Notes: generated by a model not told the origin, from the sequence alone. Positions 11,379-22,404 are shown, counted from the first letter of the stretch. The stretch: 64,000 bases of DNA from Phytophthora hibernalis (GCA_012656075.1 JAAKBF010000171.1:806001-870000); one strand, 5' to 3'. A program made the numbers and translations.

Positions 11379-12206
11379 TTAAATACCACGAATGGCGGCC
11401 TCGGTGGCTGCATGTTTGATCTCGCCATCTTCTTCATCCGGATCGTCGTCGTCCTCGACTACCTGTCGCGACGCTGGCCCCTTGCCCCTCTTTCTTGACG
11501 GTCCGACAACGATCTCGAAGTCCGACTCTCCTTCTTCGTCACTGTCCATGTCCAAGTCTTCAATGGGGTCCTCGGCAGTGTACACTTCGTTTGGGTGCTT
11601 GAATGTCGACCAGCCCGAAGTGAGTGCCTCTTAACCTTGTATGGAGACGCCACGGGCGGCTCGAGAGTACGTTTTGGTCGCAATTCCAGCTGAACTTGGC
11701 GAATACGGTCACTCTCGAAAAGAGCTTGCCACACTCCCTTGGTGACGTCGCCTTTCCAGTGCGGTTCATGACCTCGGGTCGAAGAAATGTCGCGTCGAAC
11801 CAGTTCCAGCGCCCGATCACCTGTCGTAGACAGCAGCCTCCGGGTTGAAGGCGCCGGTTTGCTCCAATAGCGCAGGGAGATGAGCAAAGCCGTCTGCGTC
11901 AAGCTTGAAAGGCGTCAGGATGCTCGCGATCTTGTTCTTATAAGCAGGATCTCGAGTCTTGTAGCAGCGACGCTGCAGTTCTCCTAGATCTCCCACGGGA
12001 ACGCCGGTGAATGCCTTCCCTTCGCTCGAGTTCTTTCCTGGCTGGCCACCCCACCACATAAGGTCGTGGTGACCCTTACGCTCAAACTCCCGCAACAAGT
12101 CATACCATCCCCATGTCTCGATGAGGAAGCTGATGAACTGGAGCCGTGTTCGCGAAGCCGCCATCTTGCGCTTGCGGCGTGCCGTCTGGTCCTGAGATGT
12201 CTGCAA
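11379..12206 (-). pseudogene. Unidentified protein remnant with acidic C-terminus
   Basis: Reading leftward, one frame (12206-11817) encodes a compact W/F-rich segment including ETWGWYDLLREFERKGHHD and LTPFKLDADGFAHLPALLEQ. A second frame (from 11820) continues with VIGRWNWFDATFLRPEVMN. A third gives an acidic, serine-rich tail (MDSDEEGESDFEIVVG, then a D/E run and a basic KRGKG patch) ending at 11379. The consistent composition across frames suggests one gene broken by two single-base shifts. I do not recognise the family. The position between retroelements suggests it belonged to a mobile element, but that is not shown. Confidence 0.4.
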
Positions 12207-12216
12207 AGGGGCGTGC

Positions 12217-12882
12217 TGGGGTAGAGGCTCTGCGTGTTCGTGCAGGAGAGTACACCCAGCTAGCTACATACACGAGCAGTTCGTTGACCTGGATACGATC
12301 CACTAAATATGTACTACTGCAGTACTACTACATGTACAACTAAGCATCCGATTAGAATCGCCGGCACCAGCAGCGGCGTCCCAGTCGAATGAGAGGTCGC
12401 AGAGTGCAATGCCATATCAAAAATTCTCGTGCGACATTCGGAAGGCAAAGAAGCTGATGGCGGGAGCGCAGCCCGGCATAATATCGGAGCTGGTCTCCCA
12501 GTTGCTCGACGTGCTGCGAACCCATCCTTCGCGGCACACGCGGAGCCTCCGTAACCTTCTCCTTCGGTCCCTTGTCTCTCGCTAACAGAGATGGTCAAAG
12601 CGAAACGTCCGGCCAGTGATCTGGTGTCGACGCTGTGTTCCATGCGACGCGGCACGTCCCCGACGCTCGTGCGGTCCTGCTCCTTGTGCCGCGAGCCATT
12701 CCTCTCCTGATTCTCGAATGAAGCTCGGTCATACAATTTCGCCTGGGAAACTAGTAAATTACCGGTATTCATGTGACCCTTATGACAAAAAATAGAAACA
12801 TCTGCAATTTCTTGATCGACCATTGGCTGAAAAACACTGACGTCTCTGACAAAGCGACGCTTCTGACAGGGGAATTACGGTA
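12217..12882. repeat. Repeat S, copy 1 (second copy at 30.9-31.6 kb)
   Basis: This 666-bp segment starts tggggtagaggctctgcg and ends gaattacggta. It aligns along its length with 30867-31587, with substitutions and small indels (very roughly 85-90% by eye). Neither strand has a recognisable domain. Flanking sequences differ between the copies and no target duplication is evident, so the mode of spread is unknown. Confidence 0.85.
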
Positions 12883-14216
12883 CTACCTATATACACTAGG
12901 AGTTTGTAATAAATAATATTAGTTATAGTAATATACTATTAGTAGTGTGTAGTACTAATATCGATTCAACTACCAATCCTGATCCTGAGTCTCGGGCTCA
13001 GGATAGCTCGATAACTCTTGACGGATATACCCGCCAAAAAGATACTACAGAATTCACATTACGCAATCAATTTAAACAGTGATGGCTGTGAGAGCCACGT
13101 AGTTGCTGAGCGGGCAGCAGCCTGGACACGGAAGTGCACGCAAGGCTCGAGAAGCCCGGTCCCGCGCACGCAATACTTCGACAGCACACATCGATTTACG
13201 CAAGGCCCTGGAAGCTCGATCTTGGACATTAGCCTGCATATGCCTTGGCGTGGGAGTCTCGGACAGCACGCTCCTGGGCCAGACCAGCTCAGGTCTGTGA
13301 TCAGTATTGCGCTTCTCAGCACGGAAGCACGACGATGGCATTAATATACCGGTGTGCGCATTCGGCACGAGGCTGAGGGGGCGCTGGTGGCGGAGGCGTA
13401 ATGCAGCGGGGGCTTGTGGGGGCGTACATGTGTCTGGCTCTGAAAACTATGTCAGCTCATTACCTATATAATAGCTTAAAGAACTGTAAATGAGACCCCC
13501 CACACAAACGTATCATTATCTATTAAACATCAGAATAAAGTGAGCTATACTACGCGATAGTATGGTCCTTTAGCTACAATAGGACATTAACAGCACTCCA
13601 AAATATCCACTACGAAAAATGTGCCCCTCGGCGTGAGATGCCTGGAGGAAAAAAATTGAAAAATCGGAAAACAAAAGTATTATTAAGAAATTCGTATTCG
13701 ACTCTATTTAGAAGCATACAGCGGTTATAATGATCCGCCTTCGTGTCTGCATATGCTGGCGGCGAAGGAATCACCGCGCGCGCCCCTCCGGCCTTGGAGG
13801 CTCTCGACGCTGGCACGAACTTCTTGTCGCTGTCGCTCGCCATGCTCCAGTCTTGTTTTTACGAGACCCCGACTGAGGTTGGTGGTCACTTGTGCTGTAA
13901 CAACTGACTCGTGTTGAAGGTAAGAGTGGTGGTTGTGATGAGTAATGACTAGTACTTTCCTAGATAGAGGTTTGAGGACTTCTAGGAAAGGTTCCCTTGA
14001 CGGGTTCAAGTTTAATCAGTAGAAGTCTACGGGGTTACCGCTTGAGGAGCTTTCCCCACATAACAACACTAAGATCAACACGGATCACTCTGAAATTTCA
14101 CTTGCACGTCACACATTGGACTTAGGCTACTTGGACTTGGAGCAGATACACAACTCACGCTCTCTAAAATTATGATCCCAAGAGGCCTTCGTGGTGAATT
14201 CGAGAATTAAAGCAGC
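12883..14216. other. No supported gene; probable Copia leader at the right end
   Basis: No coding domain is visible in 12,883-13,840. From about 13,850 the sequence is non-coding and leads directly to the Copia Gag start, so it probably includes the 5' LTR and primer-binding region. The 3' LTR was not found, so the LTR limits cannot be set. Confidence 0.3.
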
Positions 14217-15100
14217 ATGTTTGGTACAGTTCCCTCTCGGGGTAATAGTGGTGGGCCTCCAAGTCAAGACCGTGATGGAGGCGCTCGCCAGAATGAAGGG
14301 CCAGTCCTCGGTGTGAGGAAGGTGTCTGGTCAAGTGAAGGCGCCGAAGTATGATGATGATAGCGGGTTCGACCTCTACCGGGCCCGACTTGAATCCTACC
14401 TGCGGCAACGTGATTGTTGGCGAGTTGTGACAGGTGATGAGGGTCCTGACGATCAAAATGCCAATAACAACCGTCTGTACGAGGAAATAAACCTATTTGC
14501 TCGGGATACGATGCTGTTTGGACTCTTATCGAAACACGTCAAGAAGATTTGCATGATGACTCGCGCTAGTGAAATGTGGACGTCTTTCGAACGCGATAAG
14601 ACTAAGCGTGACTTTGCGAACAGCATTCGCATTAAGGGGAATTTATGGCGCCAGATACGAAAAAGGGAACAGTATGGATAAGTATTTGGAGACCCTTGAA
14701 GACTACAGACGATAACTTCAAAACATGAATGCACCAATTGACGATGTTGACATGGTCAACATTATTTTGACTGGCGTCGAAGGAACACATCGCAATGTGG
14801 TGAGACCGTTCAATCAGGAGGAAATCCATCTGATTTGAATAGAGTGTTGAACACTCTGCGAGTGGAAGTGGAGATTGATGATACGGAACAAGAGCGTCAA
14901 GCAAAAAAAGAATATCAGAACGAGGAGAAGCTGATCGGTTCCGTGAAGTTTAACAAAGGAAAGCAGAAGGGCAAAGGTAAAATGAAGAGAGTTGGTCCTG
15001 GGAAAAAGCGAAACCCTTCAAAGAGACCCGAAAGTGTCATTTCTGTGGAGTAAAGGGACATTTGAGAGCTGCCTGTCCTGACTACAAAGCTGACCAAGAG
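14217..15100 (+). pseudogene. Copia Gag
   Basis: An ATG at 14217 opens 154 codons typical of Copia Gag: a short polar leader, then YDDDSGFDLYRARLESYLRQ, then SEMWTSFERDKTKRDF. The frame breaks at 14681. Gag sequence continues in other frames (MNAPIDDVDMVNIILTGVEG near 14725) and a basic linker (14835-15050). A canonical C-X2-C-X4-H-X4-C knuckle, CHFCGVKGHLRAAC, lies at about 15035-15076, one frame off the preceding linker. At least two stops or shifts separate the parts, so this is a relic. Confidence 0.8.
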
Positions 15101-15279
15101 AAGAAGAAGGAGGAGGGTGGAACCGACAATAATGGACCTCCTCAGCAGCATAACAAGAAACAAAAGCAAAAAGTACCATTGGGATTATCCGGTGGATGCG
15201 GCGTCTTGATACAATTGGTATGATTCTAGCAAATTGTGATGCTGCGGATCAGCATATCAAAGCCTGAGTCAGAGCCATT

Positions 15280-15631
15280 CTCACAAGAATGGATGCTTGA
15301 TACTGGAACTGGAGTGCATGTGTGCACGACTGCGTCGGCGTTTGATTATCTCGAAGAAGATGATATTATTTAGTTTCTCGATGGGAATGGTGGGTGCGAG
15401 AGCTCTGATGGTGTGGGTCATGTAACGATTTGGACACTGAATGGGCTCCACACCCAAGGAGGTAGAATGTTGATCGAATTGGGAGACTCGGTACTCGTCC
15501 TATGGTCCGACGAATCTGATCTCATAGGAGCGCTTGGAAAAAGCTGGCTGGAACCCGAATACTCCCCTGCGACGACGCCAGAGGAGCGAATCACCTTCTT
15601 TACGAACAAAAATTCCCTGGTAAGCATTTAG
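15280..15631 (+). pseudogene. Copia protease
   Basis: The segment contains the Copia-type active site WMLDTGTGVHVC near 15292-15327, where D-T-G is the catalytic triplet. A stop follows near 15371. The later part of the fold reads GHVTIWTLNGLHTQGGRMLI and continues to a stop at 15629. The split frame prevents a functional protease. Position between the knuckle and the integrase supports the call. Confidence 0.65.
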
Positions 15632-15852
15632 TGTTCCGAAAACGCCGTGGGTGGTACTGGTTAGATACTGCACCAGTTGAAGAAGGCATGTCGATAGGTG
15701 CTGTGATCTGTACGCCAGAAAATAGTAAGCTGATGACATGGCATATGAGATTCGCACTCCAAAATGTCCATGCGATGAAGAAAATGGTAGAGGAGAGATG
15801 GTCGAAGGCATGGACTCGCTCATTTTGAAAGATTTCAAGACTCCATTTCGAC

Positions 15853-17256
15853 ATGGCTTGTCAGCGGGCAAAGCAAAAACGCAAGTCGTACAAACGCCAG
15901 GATGGAAAGCGAAAGAAAGATTGCTACGCTCGATTGATGTGTGATGTTTGTTATGTGGGAGTGGTAACACCTGGAGGAAACAAGTACTTCCATCTCATTC
16001 TGGATGAAGCTTCGCGCTTTAAGTGGTGTTATTTACCGAACTCAAAGGTGAAGCCTCCAACAACGTCATCAATCTAATTCTGCAACTCGAGAAGGAGCAT
16101 GTGATTAAGGTGTTTTCTTGTGATCAAGGAAAATAATTTGTGAGAAACGCTCTGAAGACGTTTCTTACTAAGGATGGAGTGGACTTGCTGACGACCAACG
16201 CGTACACACCTGAGGAACATTGTTCGGTAGAAAATCGAAATGGAAGTTTGCTGAACAAGGTACGGGCTATCAATGAAGCAGCTTGCCTATCTTCGCGCCT
16301 GTGGGGAGAAGTGCTTGGATATGTGGTGGAAGTCGACACTATGAGTGCTACCAAAGCGCTGGCTGGTGTTAGACCATTTGAAAAATTGTATGCCAACAAA
16401 CCAGTTGTGCGAGACGTACATGTTTGGAGATCTGTAGTGCTTCACCACATTCCAAAGCAAAAGCGAAGTGATAAGTTGGATATGCGTGCAGACCCTGGTC
16501 TCTTTCTCGGCTACGCAAAGAATTCGATCGGGTACCGGATTCTTGATCTAGCTACAGGTAATCTGGTCGAGAGGCGAAATGTTATCTTTCACGACCATAT
16601 CATCGCTGACCCAGGGTATGTGAGAAATTTGATCGACGTGAAATACTTTGGCAAGAAAGTCGAGCTTCCCACGACTTTTGATTTTGTTCCGTTGCCTATT
16701 AGTCAAGTGCACACGCCACTGAATATCAACGAGGAACATATGGAGAAGGACGAATATGAGGTCTTTGATGCTAATGATGGGTCTCATGCCAATGTTGAGC
16801 AACTCAGTGGTAGTGATAGCTCTAATGAATACTCCAGTAGCGATGATGATGATGATAGTTGGATGATGGCGACAACTCTGATGCAGTGTATGCTGATTAG
16901 GGTTGTCAGTGACTTGTTGAACCCAACAACGGTACAAGAGGCGCTTGCGTTGGAGAAAGCTGATGATTGGAAGCAAGCGATGGATGCAGAATACAAGTCT
17001 TTGATTGAAAACGAGACATGGGTATTGGTTTCTCGCCCGAAGCCGATACGAGATAAACCGATTAATATCCTGGACTGCTTGTGGGCTCTAGCGTTGAAGC
17101 CGAATGAACGAGGCATGATCGAACGGCACAAAGCACGATTGGCGATAAAAGAATAGCTACCTCCAGACATACTCACCGGTTTTTGCATTGAGTCGGTACG
17201 GCTGATTCGTCTGTTAGCTTTGCTGTTTGGCCTCGAATGTCGACATGTCGACTTTG
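15853..17256 (+). pseudogene. Copia integrase and N-terminal RT
   Basis: The zinc-binding end (CMACQRAKQKRKSY) is followed by the catalytic core: D in LMCDVCYVGVV, D in VFSCDQGK with a TAA just after it, and E in EEHCSVENRNGSLL. The long frame from 16140 to 17156 covers the end of the core, the Copia middle region (DPGLFLGYAKNSIGYRI), an acidic linker and the start of RVT_2-type RT (ADDWKQAMDAEYKSLIENET). After a one-base shift RT continues as YSPVFALSRYG and LLALLFGLECRHVDF up to the TTA at 17257. The catalytic Y-V-D-D is not here but in the inverted 3' half (32444-32455). Confidence 0.85.
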
Positions 17257-17259
17257 TTA

Positions 17260-17317
17260 GGCCCTGGTTTCTCCGCCGGTGTCTGGGTCTGGGAATTTCG
17301 TGAAACGATTTTGATTG
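17260..17317 (+). repeat. Terminal repeat of a TTA-targeting element (type A end)
   Basis: The end begins ggccctggtttctccgccgg and runs 58 bp. It is preceded by TTA (17257-17259). A 58-bp copy with four mismatches lies at 29890-29947, and its mirror in the other duplication arm at 22347-22404. A shorter 34-bp match (type B end) lies at 32689-32722. The 3-bp T-W-A target and the adjacent Harbinger-type transposase suggest the PIF/Harbinger superfamily. Confidence 0.75.
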
Positions 17318-17559
17318 GACAACAATTTATTCCCAGACAGGCGATTTATTCCTACCCCGAGAGGGTGGGAATAAAATAAAGATTTAATTCCGAGATATGT
17401 ATCGAGAAGGGTGGGCAGACACTTGGTGGCCAGGATGACACAATCCGATGGTAAAGATGAAGAAACTGTTGTCGTGCTAATGAAGGTAGTTTCCGCGGCA
17501 GCTCTAGCAGCATCTTTCTCTGTGACGTTGAGGGGCGGCAGACAACCAGCTTACTGTGA

Positions 17560-18698
17560 CTCATTTGGACTTTGACATGATGCTGACATCTTCTCGTTTC
17601 GACGGATGGTTTTGCAGTAGTTTGCGCTACTCGCAAACAAGTTTCGTCAGTATTTGTCTCCTCTTTAGACCATATGCAACCACTGAGCTCTCTGTGGGGT
17701 CGAGCACTCCTACGAAAAGAAAATAGGCCTTGCGCTCTACTATTTGGCATCATCAGGTAGAATGAAGGAGGCTGGAATCTCGAAAGGGTGCACAGTAAGC
17801 ACAATTAACGAGGTGTTGCGAATAATTTGCGGCCGCGCGAGGGAGTTCATCAATATGCCGTTGACAAACAGCGAGTGGAAGAGCTAATGGACGGCTTTTC
17901 AGCCATGAAGGGGTTTCCGTTTGTGTGCGGTGCTATTGACGGGTCTTTCTTTCAGATTTCACGCCCTGCAGAGTATGAAGGCTGGTACTGCAAAGATTTC
18001 TACCCCGCCATCAACATGCAAGCTATTTGTGACGCAAAGCGTCGGTTCATGGATTTTGATATGTGTCCTGGCTCATACAGTGACAAGAGGACGTGGAGTG
18101 TTTAATCTCTCGGGTTATCTGTGGTAAACATTCTGCCAGAGGGCTGCCATTTATAGCCGATGCTGGATACAAGCTCACTTGCGAGGTTATGACTCCGTAT
18201 ATTCCTCGTGGGAAAACGGGGAGCTTTCCCGCCGCCAGTAGCGCTACAATTATGTCCGAATAGCAATCGAAATGCGCATTTGGCATGTTAAAGCAGATGT
18301 TTCGATTGATACGGAGACAGTTTGAGCAGAAAACGATTGGCAACTGCACACGATGCATTCTCGCGTCTATGGTTCTCTACAATATTTTAATTCATTTCAA
18401 CGACGACGCGGTAGATCAAAACGAGAGAGAGCTGCAAGGTGATATTATGTTGGAGATGAGTGGGCCTTCGGATACACGAGAAATTAGCAGAGCAAAACGC
18501 GACGAGCTTGCGCTTTTATTTTTCCAAAATAGGACCGTAATAGAATCTGCTTCAACGCGAAAGTGTCTTGATGAGCTCGTTGATTGCCGTCGTTTGTTGA
18601 TTGAGTGCAGCTTCTTGACGGTGATGACAATTTCGTGTGTATTCCTCGCTCCGTCTGATTTAGAGCCCTGGATTTCATTGCCTTGTCGATACTCTTGA
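17560..18698 (+). pseudogene. PIF/Harbinger-type DDE transposase H1
   Basis: A DDE_4-type transposase is spread over several frames. The N-terminal helix region reads MKEAGISKGCTVSTINEVLR (from about 17763). The catalytic part follows at 17905-18105: GFPFVCGAIDGSFFQISRP with the first D, and FDMCPGSYSDKRTW with the second. The third D lies in PFIADAGYKLTCEV near 18150, after a frame break. The C-terminal half (18285-18698) has the conserved R-R-Q-F-E region and NILIHFNDDA. At least three frame breaks and one stop are present. It reads toward the SANT-like gene at 18779-19289, the convergent layout common in Harbinger elements. It may belong to the element whose end is at 17260. Confidence 0.75.
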
Positions 18699-18778
18699 CA
18701 CCGTACGCCAGCGCGCACAGTCCTATTCACAAGCCATAAACGCAGAAATAGTTAGTGCCACAGCTAAATATTAAAGCG

Positions 18779-19289
18779 TCACAACAAATATTTTTCTGAT
18801 ATTGTACCTGCTTCGACGTACTCGCCGTTCTTCTTCTTCCGCTTATTGCTCCGCGTGCTGCCGCTGTCAGCGTCAGTCTCCGTGGTTTCATCTCCTTCAC
18901 TGAAAGTGGGATCATGCAACGAGTTATTGTCACACAATGTCGTGTTTTGTAGGCCTTCATTAGTAGCCCAATGCTCCAGCATGAGATCGTGGAGGATCCG
19001 CTTGTTTTGGTACATTCCCGGTGGCCACGCGATCCTGGCGGTAGTGTGCCCACTTACGTCGGAGCCATTTAATCTACAGAATAAATAAATAAGTTTTTAT
19101 AAAATAAACTTCAAGAAAACACTGCATCACCTTGTCCTTGCATTGCACGACAGTGTACTTCCTGTTCACCGCCTTTCTCACGAGGGTAGCCACCCGAATC
19201 CACGCTGCTCCGACCTCTTCGTGGTTTCGAGCGCTGGCGAATGATTCTTTAGCCGTAACGTACCTATTCATTAGCACCATAGACACCAC
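18779..19289 (-). pseudogene. Harbinger partner protein with Myb/SANT-like domain (H1)
   Basis: The first part (19289 down to about 19135) encodes ASARNHEEVGAAWIRVATLV, then VNRKYTVVQCKDKV. The W and the C-x-x-K positions match the Myb/SANT-like domain of Harbinger accessory proteins, which help the transposase bind element ends and enter the nucleus. A short non-coding gap (about 19080-19130) with a GT-AG-like arrangement follows. The downstream part reads RILHDLMLEHWATNEGLQ with an acidic S/T/D stretch and a basic NKRKKK patch, ending at 18779. Exon joints are inferred. It faces transposase H1 tail to tail. Confidence 0.55.
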
Positions 19290-19388
19290 GTTATGTTAGT
19301 CAATAAGCTTCGTGTAGCTCAAGTCTATGCAGCACAATGTGACGTTACCTGGCGGTGAACAGCGCTTCAGGGGCCTTCCTAACTGGGA

Positions 19389-20762
19389 TTGCGACCCCAA
19401 AGTCAAGCTATGATTGGCCAGTTCCCATCTAGGGTTCGGGCAAATTTAGTGATTACACTATCACCGCGATCCGTTTTGGGATTACAAGCGCGGTGGGATA
19501 TCGAGATCGTACTAGCTCCTTCAATTTGCCATGATGATAGCACCAAGCTGGATGGAGGAGGCACGCCAAGCAACGACCCGCCGCCGCTGCCTACTCGTCG
19601 CGCTGCTTGGTGCTGCTGTCGCCCTGGATCCACACGAGCGTGCAGGCTGCGTCTTACGTCGCCGTTTGGACTGGAACGTACACAAGCAGACCCTGTTGCT
19701 GGAGGGTCAATTCAAGCGCTGCTACCGGATGGACGTTCCTTCGCGCGAATTCTGTTGATGATCCGCCCTTTTCTGCTTCGAGATGAACTACAGTCCACCC
19801 GTCGCACCGGAACCGACCCCATCACCCCAGAGAACGTGCTAGAGATGAAGGTATCGTGGTTGGCTGGTAGTAACTACCACACCACTCGCTGTCTGGCTGG
19901 TACTTCGGTTTCTGGCATTTACGCAGTCATTCACGTCGTAATGGACGCGCTGTGTGACTGTCCAGAGCTGCGCATCCGTTCTACAACCGAGTCGACGGAG
20001 CGCATGATGGAGTTAGCTGATAATTTCGCCAGCATCAGCAAAGACGGAATTTTGACTGGTTGCGTGGGCTGCATCGACGGGTGGCTCTGCCAGATTCGTG
20101 CTCCAAGCGGCAAAGATGTACCGGACGTGGCTGCCTTTTTCTCAGGGCACTATCAGATGTACGGGCTCAATGCCCAAGCAATGTGTGACTCTTTTAGCCG
20201 CTTCACAGGGTACTGCCTCAATTCGCCGGGGAAGGTTGGCGATTCCATTGCGTTCAAGAAATGGCAGCTCAGCAAGGAGATCATGAACCTCCACCATGGT
20301 TTTGACATTGCTTGCGATTATGCATATCCGTTGTCGGACTCGCTGCTCGAGCATATCACGAAGTTGGAGCTCAAGAACAAGGCGCACTCCGACTACAATT
20401 TCTACTTGAGCCAACTGCGAATCCGAATCGAGATGTCGTTCGGACTATTGGTGAACAAGTGGCAGATTTTTAAGCGTCCACTAGTTGTCGACTTTGTTAA
20501 CGTCCGCAAAGTGATCAAGACATGCATGAAACTTCATAATTACTGCATTAGCGAGCGCCTCAATGATAAGGACGCAGTTGCTGGTATGCACGCGGTGTCC
20601 ATGGAGTATCACGCCTTGCCCAAGAGCTCGTACCAGTCCACCGACAATACTCATGAAACGTCGATGCTGCGCCACGACATACATGGGCGCATCCTTCGCG
20701 ATGTTGTCGTTCAACATATCCAGAACTTCGATCTCCGACGACCTCGGTCGCGCCGCAACTAA
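19389..20762 (+). CDS. PIF/Harbinger-type DDE transposase H2, open frame
   Basis: An uninterrupted 457-codon frame contains a DDE_4 nuclease domain in its second half. Visible catalytic candidates are D230 (GCVGCIDGWLCQIRAP), D285 (NSPGKVGDSIAFKKW), D310 (FDIACDYAYPLSD) and E348 (LRIRIEMSFGLLVNKW). These fit the conserved D,D,E spacing, including the R-x-R-I-E-x-x-F-G motif typical of Harbinger transposases. The first ~115 residues look atypical (R/P/C-rich) and may be untranslated or from an upstream start choice; translation from a later Met (for example residue 124 or 153) is possible. It is the only transposase in the window with a complete open catalytic domain. It converges with its partner gene and their stop codons overlap. 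Confidence 0.8.
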   Translation: MRPQSQAMIGQFPSRVRANLVITLSPRSVLGLQARWDIEIVLAPSICHDDSTKLDGGGTPSNDPPPLPTRRAAWCCCRPGSTRACRLRLTSPFGLERTQADPVAGGSIQALLPDGRSFARILLMIRPFLLRDELQSTRRTGTDPITPENVLEMKVSWLAGSNYHTTRCLAGTSVSGIYAVIHVVMDALCDCPELRIRSTTESTERMMELADNFASISKDGILTGCVGCIDGWLCQIRAPSGKDVPDVAAFFSGHYQMYGLNAQAMCDSFSRFTGYCLNSPGKVGDSIAFKKWQLSKEIMNLHHGFDIACDYAYPLSDSLLEHITKLELKNKAHSDYNFYLSQLRIRIEMSFGLLVNKWQIFKRPLVVDFVNVRKVIKTCMKLHNYCISERLNDKDAVAGMHAVSMEYHALPKSSYQSTDNTHETSMLRHDIHGRILRDVVVQHIQNFDLRRPRSRRN

Positions 20763-21854
20763 TTGATCCCGTTGATGATCTCGAATTCCAGCTCGCTAAT
20801 CTGCTTTTCGATTGCCGCCTTCTTCTCCTGGCAATCGGTCAGTGCACATCCAACTTCAGATGCGTCAAGATCTTGCACGTGAGACTCACGACGTCTCTCG
20901 AGCAGTTCCTGCATCGAAGCCGCGTTGCGTACCCGCATACCCGACAGCTTAAACAGTTTTTGCGCAGCTCTCTGCTCTTGAAGAAACAGTTTTTGCTCTT
21001 GCCACGTTTCCTCATGTATCTTGCTCGTGTCGGTGTCGAGCATCTTCTCAATGTTCTCTACTAACAGAGCTAGGGTGTTCCCGTGAGTTGCTTTTTGACG
21101 CTTGCGATTGTTGGACTTTCGCTGGCGGTCAACGCCTTCTTGGGTTGAGTCGTCTTCGTCATATGGAAAAAGGTTGGCTGCGCAAAACTCTCGCCCAGCT
21201 TGGCGGTGCTCGCACCACCTGTCCAGATAATACACATCCGCACGGCCGTCACAGAAGTCCCAGATATCATTGCTTGCTTGGCCAGATACCTTGGAGTTTG
21301 CCTCAGCACGGGCAAAGTTACTTGCGAGCTCCTTCCACATTATTTTTAGTTTCTCTGCAGAATGCGCCACGTGCGTTGAAGGGTCCACGCCCTCGAACAC
21401 GGCATCGTCACAGATCAAGCTGTCGCACCCAGTTGTATCAGAGCAGAACGCGGTGGCAACGTCAACCCAAAAGGTGGTGCCTCCTTCCTCCAGCTCGTCC
21501 CTCCGTAACAGATTGTCCAGCGAAAGAAACTTGTCGAAGAAGAGGACTGAGAAGAGGACATTGAGCAGGCGAAACATGCAGCCGCTAGTCTACCTCTGCT
21601 CCTCTTCACTGGTCCCCTTTGATCTCTTTCGTTGACGTCGAAGCAGCACCTCCACACCTTCCTTGTTGGAGTCGTATGCACGAAGCAACGCTACTCTCTC
21701 TTGCTAACGTTGAGCTTGCGCGCCATGAATTCGAGCTTGAGCTGATCCAGCGTCCACTGCGCGTAGTCGTCCGAAGTCGGCGGGGTACAATGCGCTTGCG
21801 CGCGTTAGGAGCAGCGGTTACCATCCACTTTGAGTTGGACACGGAAGAGTCCAT
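20759..21854 (-). CDS. Harbinger partner protein, coiled coil (H2)
   Basis: The main frame (21577 to 20759) encodes 272 residues: a segment with IMWKELASNFARAEANSKVSG and YYLDRWCEHRQAGREFCAAN, then a basic RQRKSNNRKRQK patch, then a long charged coiled coil (LFLQEQRAAQKLFKLSG to KKAAIEKQISELEFE). Upstream, an ATG at 21854 starts MDSSVSNSKWMV and a basic/helical stretch containing WTLDQLKLEFMARKLNVSKR. It must join through a frame change or intron near 21,640-21,720, so the 5' structure is uncertain. The layout (tail-to-tail with a DDE_4 transposase, N-terminal DNA-binding-like part, C-terminal coiled coil) matches Harbinger accessory proteins. A canonical SANT fold is not certain by eye. Confidence 0.6.
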
Positions 21855-22015
21855 GTTGCCCTTGTTGGTGTTTAGAAGTAAACTTGAGAGTGAAAGTGTA
21901 CCGATTTTTGTGTACATTTGTGTCTTCATAGCGATATGCGGAGCCCGACGATATACAGTGCGCGTTGTCGCCATGGAGGTGATTAGCAAAAACTGGATTG
22001 AATATTGACACTGCA

Positions 22016-22346
22016 GGCTGAGTGTTGTGAGTATGAAGGCTCGTGCTGCCTCGTCAGTGACGCGCACGACCTCAATGTCGGCCGGAATCCCCGTGTACAT
22101 CTCCACAATCTTGCTGGTGCCCTCGTTTGAGCCGTCAATGAGCGTCACGTGCACCGTCGTGGAGCCATACGAGCGAGGGGCAAAGTTGTCGCCGCCCGGG
22201 CTTAGGGGCGAACTGTCGTAGAATTAGTCGTGCGTGGTCACCTTGTCGCGAGAGTCGTTGGTCTCGATCGCATCGGTAATGTCGAGCTGACCACTGAAGT
22301 TGCAGCCTTATTCGTTGGTCTGCATCACCTGCCAGTTGATGGCAAA
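22016..22346 (-). pseudogene. Unidentified protein fragment, left copy
   Basis: Reading leftward from the terminal repeat, the frame gives SGQLDITDAIETNDSRDKV, a stop, then GGDNFAPRSYGSTTVHVTLI, DGSNEGTSKIVEM, and on the left side only, YTGIPADIEVVRVTDEAARA. The beta-rich character suggests an extracellular or structural domain, but I do not recognise the family. The duplicated copy (29948-30197) stops at the codon after IVEM, so this left copy is the longer and probably parental version. Two in-frame stops show it is not functional. Confidence 0.4.
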
Positions 22347-22404
22347 CAATCAAAATCGTTTCACGAAATCCCCGGACCCAGACACTGGCGGAGAAACCAG
22401 GGTC
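22347..22404 (-). repeat. Type A element end in the left arm
   Basis: Reverse complement of the 58-bp end seen at 29890-29947 and, with four mismatches, at 17260-17317. It is followed by TTA (22405-22407), which lies at the end of the pogo-type fragment. Beyond the 58 bp the sequence differs from the 17260 copy, so this copy is truncated and fused to the unidentified gene fragment. Confidence 0.75.

Larger units (their letters stand above)
14217..17259 (+). mobile_element. Ty1/Copia retrotransposon, 5' half
   Basis: Gag, zinc knuckle, protease, integrase and the beginning of RT occur in Copia order (integrase before RT) on the plus strand. The reading stops abruptly inside RT at the trinucleotide TTA (17257-17259), followed by the end of another element. 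The missing part of RT starts, in phase, on the opposite strand at 32688. Several single-base frame breaks are present. This is the left half of one element split by insertion and rearrangement. Confidence 0.9.

Noticed and set aside
3200..11400. LTR pair for Gypsy-A
   Set aside because: Sequences before 3862 and after 11152 were compared by eye and no direct repeat of LTR size was found.
17260..22404. A single 5.1-kb Harbinger element bounded by the 58-bp ends at 17260 and 22404 with TTA on both sides
   Set aside because: The ends are inverted and both flanked by TTA, but the 17260 end has a better partner at 32689 that restores the Copia frame, and the 22404 end interrupts a different gene (pogo-type). 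The interior next to 22404 also differs from that next to 17260.
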